DNA of 6,105 bases from an uncultured Clostridia bacterium. GTDB taxonomy: Bacteria; Bacillota; Clostridia; Christensenellales; UBA1242. Both the position numbers and the translations under genes were made by a program. Below the pieces are notes generated by a model, which was given only the letters and a program-made list of their open reading frames with translations, was not told the DNA's origin and searched no databases. The stretch's first letter is position 1. Each line of letters begins with the position of its first letter. Below are positions 1-4,484 of the stretch, piece after piece. Where the stretch lies: NCBI GenBank assembly GCA_937874195.1, contig CALNBM010000085.1, forward strand, positions 1 through 6,105, given 5' to 3'.

Positions 1-38
1 TTATTGAAACCTTTTATAAAAATTCTTTTGTTTTTCAT
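1..38 (-). CDS. 5' end of a leftward gene, cut by the window edge
   Basis: Only the first 12 codons are inside the window (MKNKRIFIKGFN). The start is supported by a strong ribosome binding site, AAAGGAG, about 6 bases before the ATG. It lies 21 bases after the stop of the Cro-like gene, so it is the second gene of the same leftward early operon and should come under the same repressed promoter. The basic N-terminus would suit a small DNA-binding or excision protein, but 12 residues are too few to assign a function. Confidence 0.6.
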   Translation of the reverse strand, partial: MKNKRIFIKGFN

Positions 39-59
39 TATTTACTCCTTTAATTTTTT

Positions 60-254
60 TTACCTTGCAAAAAGGTATTCGAGCGTATTGTCTTTAATAA
101 AAAGTTTTGCAATAGCCTTACACTCTTCAATGTTGATGTTTATTTTCCCGTTTATTTTTCTGTCAGTTGTATCGGGCTTTTTGTTTATTGCGAGTGCAAT
201 TTGGGCTAATGTAATGTCTTGCTTTAACATTTCCGCTTTTAAATTCTTATACAT
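60..254 (-). CDS. Small XRE-family helix-turn-helix regulator (Cro-like)
   Basis: This 64-residue protein is almost entirely one helix-turn-helix domain. LKAEMLKQDITLAQIA matches helices 1-2 of the XRE/Cro fold, the recognition helix falls around KPDTTDRKINGK (about residues 26-37), and IEECKAIAKLF is the usual fourth helix. The start has an excellent site, GGGAGG, 6 bases before the ATG. It is divergent to the larger repressor at 460, and its promoter is overlapped by palindromic operators. That is the arrangement of the lytic-side regulator in a lambda-type switch. By analogy it would dampen or switch off repressor synthesis, though it could instead be an early activator. The fold is clear from the sequence; the Cro role is inferred from context. 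Confidence 0.8.
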   Translation of the reverse strand: MYKNLKAEMLKQDITLAQIALAINKKPDTTDRKINGKININIEECKAIAKLFIKDNTLEYLFAR

Positions 255-267
255 TTTTACCTCCCGT

Positions 268-285
268 AGTCCATTACAATGGACT
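268..285. promoter_or_regulatory. Operator O1 of the lysogeny switch
   Basis: AGTCCATT and AATGGACT form perfect 8-bp arms around a 2-base centre. The site lies just downstream of the predicted transcription start of the leftward promoter (about 289), so a bound repressor would block that promoter. It shares the core TCCATT-N2-AATGGA with two further copies nearby. Confidence 0.8.
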
Positions 286-295
286 TATTACTTGT

Positions 296-324
296 ATAAT
301 AGTCCATTGAAATGGAATTGTCAA
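296..324 (-). promoter_or_regulatory. Leftward early promoter of the Cro-like operon
   Basis: On the minus strand a perfect TTGACA (324-319) is followed, after 17 bases, by TATTAT (301-296), an almost ideal sigma-70-type promoter. Operator O2 fills the spacer between the two boxes and O1 sits at about +4 to +21. This is therefore a strong promoter designed to be shut off by the switch repressor. Confidence 0.8.
303..316. promoter_or_regulatory. Operator O2 of the lysogeny switch
   Basis: TCCATT-GA-AATGGA is a perfect 6-bp-arm palindrome. Its centre is 33 bp from O1, close to three helical turns, so two repressor dimers could sit on the same face of the DNA. It lies entirely between the -35 and -10 boxes of the leftward promoter. 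Confidence 0.8.
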
Positions 325-353
325 ACAAATTTTTACATTTTTTAAAGATTTTT

Positions 354-367
354 TCCGTTACAATGGA
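354..367. promoter_or_regulatory. Operator O3 of the lysogeny switch (one mismatch)
   Basis: TCCGTT-AC-AATGGA carries one mismatch to the core seen in O1 and O2 (G at 357). Its centre is 51 bp from O2, about five helical turns. It lies just upstream of the rightward -35 box, where a bound repressor could activate or limit its own gene. The mismatch suggests weaker binding, as for the autoregulatory operators of other phages. Confidence 0.7.
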
Positions 368-374
368 ATTATTA

Positions 375-403
375 TTGATTTTTGGGAAACTTTCATCTAT
401 AAT
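375..403 (+). promoter_or_regulatory. Rightward promoter of the repressor-SHOCT-integrase unit
   Basis: TTGATT (375-380), a 17-base spacer and a perfect TATAAT (398-403) predict a transcript starting near 410. That leaves a leader of about 50 bases before the ATG at 460. It also argues against an ATG at 412, which would be leaderless. The half-strength -35 box next to operator O3 fits a repressor-maintenance promoter. Confidence 0.75.
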
Positions 404-459
404 GCTTATAAATGAAAGATGACCGGGCAATATGGATATTAAGAAAAAAGGGGGTTTAT

Positions 460-801
460 ATGGGTTTGATAGATAGAATTGTGACTAAAATGCAACAATT
501 AAATATTACGAAAGCAGAATTGCAAAAAAAAAGTGGACTTAAAAAAAGCACTTTTTATAATATTTTTGATAAAAAAACTAACACGGAAAAAATAAAACTT
601 GAAACAATAAGAGCAATTGCAATTGCTTTAAACACAACTCTTGATTTTTTAATATACGGAACGCCCGAAAATGTAAGCATAAATAATGACAATTACATTT
701 TTACAGTTGCTTATAATAACAATACAGTTATTTACGAGTTAAAGCCAGAAGATGCAAAGGTTATCACTGCTTTTTTAGAAAAACATAACATAAAAATTTA
801 A
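460..801 (+). CDS. XRE-family repressor (CI-like)
   Basis: This 113-residue protein has an N-terminal helix-turn-helix domain (about residues 3-67). The segments ITKAELQKKSGLKKSTFYNI and IRAIAIALNTTLDFLIYG are the classical XRE helices 2-3 and 4-5. The short C-terminal part (about 68-113) is predicted to be beta strands plus a helix and lacks a LexA-type Ser/Lys protease, so RecA-driven self-cleavage is not expected. The start at 460 has GGGG/AAGGGGG 5 bases upstream; an in-frame ATG at 412 coincides with the predicted transcript start and has no binding site. It is divergent from the Cro-like gene, and the three palindromic operators between them are its likely targets. Its stop codon overlaps the ribosome binding site of the next gene, so the two are co-translated. 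Confidence 0.85.
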   Translation: MGLIDRIVTKMQQLNITKAELQKKSGLKKSTFYNIFDKKTNTEKIKLETIRAIAIALNTTLDFLIYGTPENVSINNDNYIFTVAYNNNTVIYELKPEDAKVITAFLEKHNIKI

Positions 802-812
802 AGGAGTATTTT

Positions 813-1283
813 ATGGAAAAAATTTTTGAAGTTGCTTGTGTAAACACAACATTAACAGTTTATGATGATTGTGTTTCAATCAAACCCAAAGGGGTATTGG
901 GCTTAATGTCAAAAGGAATTGCCGGGGAGCGTAAAATTTATTATGCGGACATAACCTCGGTAACATTCCAAAAATCATCTGCATTATTGTCTGGCTTTAT
1001 GGAATTTTATTTTGCCGGGAACAACACAAAAAAGCAGGGTGGTGGGTTATTTGCCGGAACTAATAACGAAAATAGAGTTACATTTTATAACAAATATCTT
1101 AATGAAATGATAAAGGTTAATGATTACATACAAAATAAAATTGGAAATAAAAACCAACCACAACAACAACCACAAAATGTTGATGCGGCCGCCGAGATTA
1201 AAAAGTTTAAACAACTGCTTGATGATGGTATTATTACACAAGCAGAATTTGAAGCAAAGAAAAAACAATTATTAGGGTTGTAA
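813..1283 (+). CDS. PH-like domain protein with C-terminal SHOCT domain
   Basis: This 156-residue soluble protein has two parts. Residues 1 to about 112 are beta-rich (for example TLTVYDDCVSIKPKG and KIYYADITSVTFQKS) and resemble bacterial PH-like domains. After a Q/N/P-rich linker (about 113-125), residues 126-156 form a textbook SHOCT (short C-terminal) domain: AEIKKFKQLLDDGIITQAEF followed by EAKKKQLLGL. SHOCT motifs typically sit at the ends of unrelated proteins and are thought to mediate oligomerisation or tethering. The binding site AAGGAG (801-806) overlaps the repressor's TAA, so the two genes are translationally coupled. Sitting between repressor and integrase, it may take part in lysogeny control, but no function has been shown that I know of. 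The SHOCT call is strong and the PH-like call is moderate. Confidence 0.75.
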   Translation: MEKIFEVACVNTTLTVYDDCVSIKPKGVLGLMSKGIAGERKIYYADITSVTFQKSSALLSGFMEFYFAGNNTKKQGGGLFAGTNNENRVTFYNKYLNEMIKVNDYIQNKIGNKNQPQQQPQNVDAAAEIKKFKQLLDDGIITQAEFEAKKKQLLGL

Positions 1284-1322
1284 CCTTAAAAATAATAATT
1301 GTAACTTAAACCAAACTTTTGG
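1276..1322. repeat. Short inverted and direct repeats before the integrase gene
   Basis: Within 47 bases there is an inverted repeat GGTT-GT-AACC (1276-1285), a near-direct repeat of TTGTAAC(C)TTAAA (1278-1290 and 1299-1310), and a second inverted repeat CCAAA-CT-TTTGG (1311-1322). The attachment site of a large serine integrase is often next to its gene and consists of imperfect inverted arms around a 2-base crossover. This cluster is a candidate for attP or for a control site, but it could be chance in AT-rich DNA. Confidence 0.3.
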
Positions 1323-1360
1323 AACAAAAAGATAAATAAAACATACAAAAAGGTAAACAA

Positions 1361-2998
1361 ATGCAAAATGCTGTTATTTATGCGAGATATAGCAGCCACG
1401 GGCAAAATGAACAAAGCATCGAGGGGCAATTAAAAGACTGCTATGAATACGCAAAAAGCCTTAACCTAAATGTTATTGGCGAATATATCGACAGAGCGAT
1501 AAGCGGCCGTTACGACAACCGGGCGGAATTTTTGCGTATGATAGAAGACAGCCAAGCAAAAGCCTTTCAATATATAATCGTTTGGAAATTAGACCGTTTT
1601 GCCCGCAACCGATATGACTCGGCAGTTTACAAACATAAATTAAAGAAAAATGGTGTGCGTGTAGTTTCCGCAAAGCAACAAATAAGCGATAATCCAGAAA
1701 GCATATTTGTGGAAGCGATGCTCGAAGCAAACGATGAATACTACTCCGCCAACCTTTCGCAAAATGTAAAGCGTGGGCAGAAAATAACAGTTGCAAAAGG
1801 CAATTTTATTGGCGGGCATTGTTTATATGGTTATAAGGTTGTTGCAAATAAAATAAGCGATAATCATATAGAAAAAAAAGTTGTGGTTCACGAGCAAAAT
1901 GCCGCCGCCGTTAGACTTATGTTTACCGAGTATGCCAAGGGAAAAAGCAAACTTGAAATAATTAAACTTTTAAATGAAAAGAGTTATAAAAATGCAAGTG
2001 GTAAGCCGTTTACAATAAATAGTTTTCAAAACACTTTACGCAATGAAAAATACACCGGCACCTTTACTTATGGTGGAGACATTGTTTGCGATAATATGTA
2101 TCCTCCAATAATTGAAAAAGCATTGTTTGATAAAGTTCAAATTATGTTGGAAAGGAAAAAACACCGCCCGGCAGAACGAAAGGCAAAAGTTACTTATTTA
2201 TTAAGCGGCAAGGCTTGGTGTGGGCATTGTGGATCGCCAATTGTTGGTGTTTCTGCAACAAGTAAAACAAAAGACCGCCACCATTATTATGCTTGCAGCG
2301 TTCGTTGGCGTAAAAAAGAGTGTAATAAAAAACACGAAAAGAAAGATTTCTTGGAGTGGTATGTTTGCGAACAAACCATTGCTTATATTTTACAACCCCA
2401 AATTATTGATTATATTGCAGACAAAATTATTTTAATGTATGAAAAAGATATTAACGAAACAAAAATTAAATCGCTTGAAGCCAGAATTACCGCCATCGAC
2501 CTTGAAATGAAAAAAACCGTGGATTCTTTCATTGAAGCAAACTCAAGCGTTAGAATTGTGTTAAACGATAAAATGACCGACTTGGAAGCACAAAAAAACG
2601 ACTTGCGTTTAGAAGCCGAACAATTAAGGTTATTAATTAGGGTTAAGCATACAAAGGCAGACATTGAAAGTTGGCTAAAACAATTTTGCAATGGAGACTT
2701 GTTTGATTACAATTTCCGCCGCCGTATTATAGATATTTTAATTAACTCGGTTTATATTTATGATAAATTAATAACTATTTATTACAACATTGGCAGTGAA
2801 CAAGCGTGTATAATAGAGGAAGCCGACAATGATGATATTATAGAAAATTTGGGCGATGTGGAACTAACTCTCGACAGTGGCAAAAGTGTTCTTATTTCAA
2901 ATGCCTTGCCCCGCCAATCCACTTTAAATACGAACCCAAGCAACAATGTTTATTATGTGTTTGTAAACGGCTTGTTTGGCATAGTAATTTTAAGATAA
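1361..2998 (+). CDS. Large serine recombinase (site-specific integrase)
   Basis: This 545-residue enzyme integrates and excises the element by double-strand cleavage through a 5'-phosphoserine link and subunit rotation. Residues 3-145 are the resolvase-type catalytic domain. YARYSS gives the nucleophile Ser11 and Arg9, and LDRFAR gives Arg79 and Arg82. Residues 155-265 match the 'recombinase' DNA-binding domain, starting at FIGGHCLYGYK. Residues 287-321 are a zinc ribbon with Cys287, Cys290, Cys312 and Cys321. Residues 365-425 form the long coiled coil used for synapsis control. All key residues are present and the length is typical, so it should be active. The last 20 residues are hydrophobic (YYVFVNGLFGIVILR). 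The ribosome binding site is modest (AAAAGG, 7 bases before the ATG). It is third in the repressor operon, 77 bases after the SHOCT gene, and ends at a terminator. Confidence 0.95.
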   Translation: MQNAVIYARYSSHGQNEQSIEGQLKDCYEYAKSLNLNVIGEYIDRAISGRYDNRAEFLRMIEDSQAKAFQYIIVWKLDRFARNRYDSAVYKHKLKKNGVRVVSAKQQISDNPESIFVEAMLEANDEYYSANLSQNVKRGQKITVAKGNFIGGHCLYGYKVVANKISDNHIEKKVVVHEQNAAAVRLMFTEYAKGKSKLEIIKLLNEKSYKNASGKPFTINSFQNTLRNEKYTGTFTYGGDIVCDNMYPPIIEKALFDKVQIMLERKKHRPAERKAKVTYLLSGKAWCGHCGSPIVGVSATSKTKDRHHYYACSVRWRKKECNKKHEKKDFLEWYVCEQTIAYILQPQIIDYIADKIILMYEKDINETKIKSLEARITAIDLEMKKTVDSFIEANSSVRIVLNDKMTDLEAQKNDLRLEAEQLRLLIRVKHTKADIESWLKQFCNGDLFDYNFRRRIIDILINSVYIYDKLITIYYNIGSEQACIIEEADNDDIIENLGDVELTLDSGKSVLISNALPRQSTLNTNPSNNVYYVFVNGLFGIVILR

Positions 2999-3003
2999 AA
3001 AAT

Positions 3004-3031
3004 CACGGCGAAATAAAAGCCGTGTTTTTTT
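3004..3031. terminator. Bidirectional Rho-independent terminator
   Basis: CACGGC (3004-3009) pairs with GCCGTG (3019-3024) around a 9-base A-rich loop. Seven T follow on the plus strand and an A-run precedes the stem, giving a T-run on the minus strand. It begins 6 bases after the integrase stop and also closes the leftward operon that ends at 3049. Confidence 0.9.
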
Positions 3032-3048
3032 AATTAAATATGCTTAAA

Positions 3049-3255
3049 TTAGTTATTAATTAAATTAATGACATTATCAACTTTACACTCTGGGCATTCA
3101 ACTTTTAAAATTATATTCGCTAATTTTTCCTCACCATCTTGAATTATAATTTTACTAAAATTTTTTATATCTTCTGCTTCAAAAGTAAATTCACAACTAC
3201 AATATGTGCAAGTCTTATTTTTATCAACTCTACCTTGTTTAACAATTTTTTTCAT
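3049..3255 (-). CDS. Small zinc-ribbon protein
   Basis: This 68-residue protein carries two cysteine knuckles, C16-TY-C19-S-C21 and C54-PE-C57, separated by 34 residues, the pattern of a zinc ribbon. There is no signal peptide or membrane segment, so it is probably cytosolic. Such proteins are common among uncharacterised phage accessory genes; the sequence does not show whether it binds DNA, RNA or protein. It is the last gene of the leftward hicA operon. Its binding site AAGGAG overlaps the stop codon of the gene before it, as TAAGGAGT. Its first knuckle resembles that of the neighbouring zinc-ribbon gene (KTCTYCSC against KTCEHCGC), suggesting a paralogous pair. Confidence 0.75.
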   Translation of the reverse strand: MKKIVKQGRVDKNKTCTYCSCEFTFEAEDIKNFSKIIIQDGEEKLANIILKVECPECKVDNVINLINN

Positions 3256-3281
3256 ATTTACTACTCCTTACCCGTTTAATT
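3251..3281. repeat. Gene-junction repeat, copy A
   Basis: This stretch contains a start codon, AAGGAG site and preceding gene end, and is nearly identical to 3500-3529. Both read TTCATATT, then ACTCCTTA, then CCGTTTAATT on the plus strand, with only a few differences. It is shared by the two zinc-ribbon gene starts and suggests duplication or cassette-like exchange at gene junctions. Confidence 0.55.
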
Positions 3282-3504
3282 TATTTTTAAGAATTTCAAA
3301 ATTGTCGATGGAATTTCTAATCAATAGTGGTATTTCTTTTGCGAACTTATTAAACGCTTTTGAAATTTCGGTAAAAACAATTACTAACTCATTCATCGAA
3401 CATTTTAAACAAAATTCTTCATTATTTTCAAAACTTATAATAATATATTTGCGACAGCCGCAATGCTCGCAAGTTTTTTCACTTAAAATAACATTTTCGT
3501 TCAT
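3268..3504 (-). CDS. Small zinc-ribbon protein, second copy
   Basis: This 78-residue protein has cysteine pairs C12-EH-C15 (with C17 next to it) and C32-LK-C35, a compact zinc ribbon. It is followed by a helical, hydrophobic-leaning tail (about residues 38-78) that may form a dimer or a partner-binding helix. The binding site AAGGAG is 7 bases before the ATG and overlaps the hicB stop codon, so translation follows directly from hicB. Its last residues (LKNKLNG) resemble those of HicB (LKKELNG), matching the repeated DNA at both gene junctions. Function unknown. Position after hicB could mean an accessory role in the toxin-antitoxin operon or simple phage cargo. Confidence 0.7.
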   Translation of the reverse strand: MNENVILSEKTCEHCGCRKYIIISFENNEEFCLKCSMNELVIVFTEISKAFNKFAKEIPLLIRNSIDNFEILKNKLNG

Positions 3505-3529
3505 ATTAAAACTCCTTATCCGTTTAATT
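3500..3529. repeat. Gene-junction repeat, copy B
   Basis: This is the second copy of the junction described at 3251-3281, here joining the end of hicB to the start of the next zinc-ribbon gene. The similarity continues loosely into the last codons of both upstream genes. Confidence 0.55.
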
Positions 3530-3902
3530 CTTTCTTTAATGCTTGGCGTAACAACTCGGAAAAATTAACTCCCAATGCTTCCGCTTTGTCGTTTAATTCT
3601 TTTGGAATATATAAAGTTTTCTTAATTGGTTTTGTTTTTAATGAATATTCATAAGCCTTTAAGTCCACAGAAATTAAAGTCACAAATGAATCTTCGCTAT
3701 TTTCAAAGTTTGCCATATTGCTTGCCTCGGGTTTTTTATCGCCATAGGCTAATAATAAGCCACCCAAACAATCGGCTGCCATATTATATGCATCTTCCAA
3801 TGTGTCGCCACAAGTATTTGCACCTTTTAAGTCTGGAAAATAAACGGAATAACCGCCCTCATTTTCTTTTTCAAAAACTGCCGGATAAATATATTTTGCC
3901 AT
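3516..3902 (-). CDS. hicB: HicB family antitoxin
   Basis: This 128-residue protein is the antitoxin of a type II toxin-antitoxin pair; it binds and blocks HicA and represses their shared promoter. Residues 1-52 form the partly degenerate RNase H-like HicB domain, with YPAVFEKENEGGYSVYFPDL and the CGDTLEDAYNMAADCLGGLL helix. The C-terminus (about 92-126, KKTLYIPKELNDKAEAL followed by NFSELLRQALKKEL) is a ribbon-helix-helix DNA-binding domain. The binding site AAAGGAGG lies inside the end of the 54-residue gene upstream. The two genes are separated by a single base (TAA-A-ATG), so translation is coupled. The 11-bp inverted repeat in the hicA promoter is its likely operator. The odd point is that hicB is not adjacent to hicA: a ribozyme-like RNA and a small gene intervene. 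Confidence 0.92.
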   Translation of the reverse strand: MAKYIYPAVFEKENEGGYSVYFPDLKGANTCGDTLEDAYNMAADCLGGLLLAYGDKKPEASNMANFENSEDSFVTLISVDLKAYEYSLKTKPIKKTLYIPKELNDKAEALGVNFSELLRQALKKELNG

Positions 3903-3903
3903 T

Positions 3904-4068
3904 TTAAAAATCCTCCTTTAATATTTTAATTACTTGTTGTTTTTTAACCTCATCAAGATGTGCGGTTGCATCGCTAAAAGGACATTTGCCCAAAGCAACA
4001 CGCCTCGCAATATTATATAATGTTTTAATATTATATTTGTGGACTTTGTTTTCTTTTACTAATTCCAT
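3904..4068 (-). CDS. 54-residue protein of unknown function between hicA and hicB
   Basis: I do not recognise this protein. It begins MELVKENKVHKYNIKTLYNI and ends KKQQVIKILKEDF; it is basic and mostly helical, with one cysteine and no membrane segment. The start at 4068 is supported by AAGGAG 6 bases upstream. A longer frame from an ATG at 4137 is rejected, because that ATG is part of the hammerhead core and has no binding site. It is one base from hicB and contains the hicB binding site, so its translation probably sets HicB output. It might be a third component of the toxin-antitoxin unit or a coupling cistron. After predicted ribozyme cleavage it is the first gene of the antitoxin message. 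Confidence 0.65.
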   Translation of the reverse strand: MELVKENKVHKYNIKTLYNIARRVALGKCPFSDATAHLDEVKKQQVIKILKEDF

Positions 4069-4083
4069 ATTATACTCCTTTTT

Positions 4084-4095
4084 TGCGTTTCCGCA
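4084..4095 (-). other. 5'-terminal GAAA-tetraloop hairpin of the cleaved RNA
   Basis: UGCG-GAAA-CGCA gives a 4-bp stem capped by a GNRA loop. Its first base (4095) is exactly the first base after the predicted ribozyme cleavage site, and the AAGGAG site follows three bases later. It shares 4092-4095 with ribozyme stem I, so the two folds exclude each other: stem I before cleavage, this hairpin after. A hairpin on a 5'-OH end is expected to slow 5'-dependent decay. Confidence 0.6.
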
Positions 4096-4145
4096 TACGC
4101 CTTTTAGCGTTTCGGTTGGTAACGAGCCAACTCTCATCAGTGCGG
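4091..4145 (-). ncRNA. Type I hammerhead self-cleaving ribozyme
   Basis: All conserved core positions are present on the minus strand. Stem I is CCGCA (4145-4141) with UGCGG (4095-4091), 5 bp. The CUGAUGA box is 4140-4134. Stem II is GUUGG/CCAAC (4131-4127 with 4119-4115) plus the closing pair G4133-C4114, with A4132 bulged and a 7-base loop. The GAA box is 4113-4111. Stem III is ACGC/GCGU (4110-4107 with 4100-4097), beginning with the required A15.1-U16.1 pair, and its loop is UAAAAG. The triplet GUA (4098-4096) precedes the predicted cleavage between 4096 and 4095. The RNA is open at stem I, hence type I. Cleavage would leave a 2',3'-cyclic phosphate on the hicA RNA and a 5'-OH on the hicB RNA. 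The single bulge in stem II is the only departure from the consensus. Confidence 0.87.
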
Positions 4146-4149
4146 TGTA

Positions 4150-4168
4150 GGGGCTTTATTTAAGCCCC
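4150..4168 (-). other. Hairpin over the hicA stop codon
   Basis: GGGGCUU and AAGCCCC form a perfect 7-bp stem with a 5-base loop; the hicA stop codon (4158-4156) lies at the loop and upper stem. No U-run follows, so it is not an ordinary terminator. It directly precedes ribozyme stem I (4 bases away) and would give the released toxin mRNA a structured 3' region. Confidence 0.6.
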
Positions 4169-4338
4169 GCATCTTTAAGTATTCTATGTAATAACCCAGT
4201 TTTTAAATCGCCCTTGTGAAATGGTATTGTAATAATGTAAGGGTAATCATTATGCTTATATTGCCTATGGCTACCAGTTTGTCGGTCGTAAACCCAACCC
4301 GCTTTTAATATTTTCTTTTCTAAATCTTTTGCAGTCAT
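4156..4338 (-). CDS. hicA: HicA family toxin (mRNA interferase)
   Basis: This 60-residue toxin has the double-stranded-RNA-binding-like HicA fold. In this family a conserved histidine allows translation-independent mRNA cleavage that halts growth. The N-terminal helix MTAKDLEKKILKAGWV, the strand with GSHRQYKH (catalytic His24), the strand YIITIPFHKGDL and the last helix LLHRILKDAGLK are all in place, and the length is typical, so it looks intact. The binding site AAAGGAG is 6 bases before the ATG. It is the first gene of the leftward operon, about 20 bases from the predicted transcript start. The antitoxin HicB is encoded downstream beyond a hammerhead ribozyme and a 54-residue gene, instead of directly next to it as usual. 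Confidence 0.93.
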   Translation of the reverse strand: MTAKDLEKKILKAGWVYDRQTGSHRQYKHNDYPYIITIPFHKGDLKTGLLHRILKDAGLK

Positions 4339-4365
4339 CTTTAACTCCTTTCTTATTACATTATT

Positions 4366-4394
4366 ATTATACGCTATTTTAGCGTATAATGCAA
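4366..4394 (-). promoter_or_regulatory. hicA operon promoter with embedded operator
   Basis: On the minus strand TTGCAT (4394-4389), a 17-base spacer and TATAAT (4371-4366) form the promoter. A perfect inverted repeat, ATTATACGCTA / TAGCGTATAAT (4366-4376 and 4380-4390, 3-base centre), covers the spacer and the whole -10 box. Its position makes it the expected binding site of the ribbon-helix-helix domain of HicB, so the operon should be autorepressed. Confidence 0.8.
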
Positions 4395-4440
4395 CTATTT
4401 TTATTAAATTTTTTAACTTTTTTTATTTTTTTTAAAAATA

Positions 4441-4468
4441 AAAAAGCGAGTTGTTTAACCCGCTTTTT
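4441..4468 (-). terminator. Rho-independent terminator of the membrane-protein operon
   Basis: On the minus strand AAAAAGCGGGTT (4468-4457) pairs with AACTCGCTTTTT (4452-4441) through one G-U pair around a 4-base loop, and is followed by a T-rich tract interrupted by one A. It lies just after the stop at 4485 and insulates the hicA promoter from upstream transcription. Confidence 0.85.
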
Positions 4469-4484
4469 ATTTTAATTAAAATTA

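Noticed and set aside
4..345. Rightward 113-codon frame at the left end
   Set aside because: It is antisense to the Cro-like gene and its operators and has no binding site; its composition reflects complementing an AT-rich gene.
412..459. Longer start for the CI-like repressor at 412
   Set aside because: It coincides with the predicted transcription start (about 410), has no binding site, and adds residues outside the helix-turn-helix fold. The ATG at 460 has a strong AAGGGGG.
1185..1192. GCGGCCGC octamers here and near 4584
   Set aside because: Two GC-only octamers in an AT-rich window stand out, but both are coding (Ala-Ala runs) and have no shared context.
1473..1796. Leftward frame inside the integrase gene
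   Set aside because: It lies wholly within a strongly supported coding region and has no family features or binding site.
3626..3907. Rightward frame opposite hicB
   Set aside because: It is the complement of a clear HicB coding sequence and shows no domain or binding site.
4069..4097. Separate promoter for hicB using TATAAT at 4074-4069
   Set aside because: There is no acceptable -35 box 17 bases upstream (TATGCG), and transcription would start inside the 54-residue gene, removing its start codon.
4069..4137. N-terminal extension of the 54-residue gene to an ATG at 4137
   Set aside because: That ATG is the AUG of the ribozyme CUGAUGA box, it has no ribosome binding site, and the predicted cleavage at 4096/4095 would remove it from the message. 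The ATG at 4068 has AAGGAG at ideal spacing.
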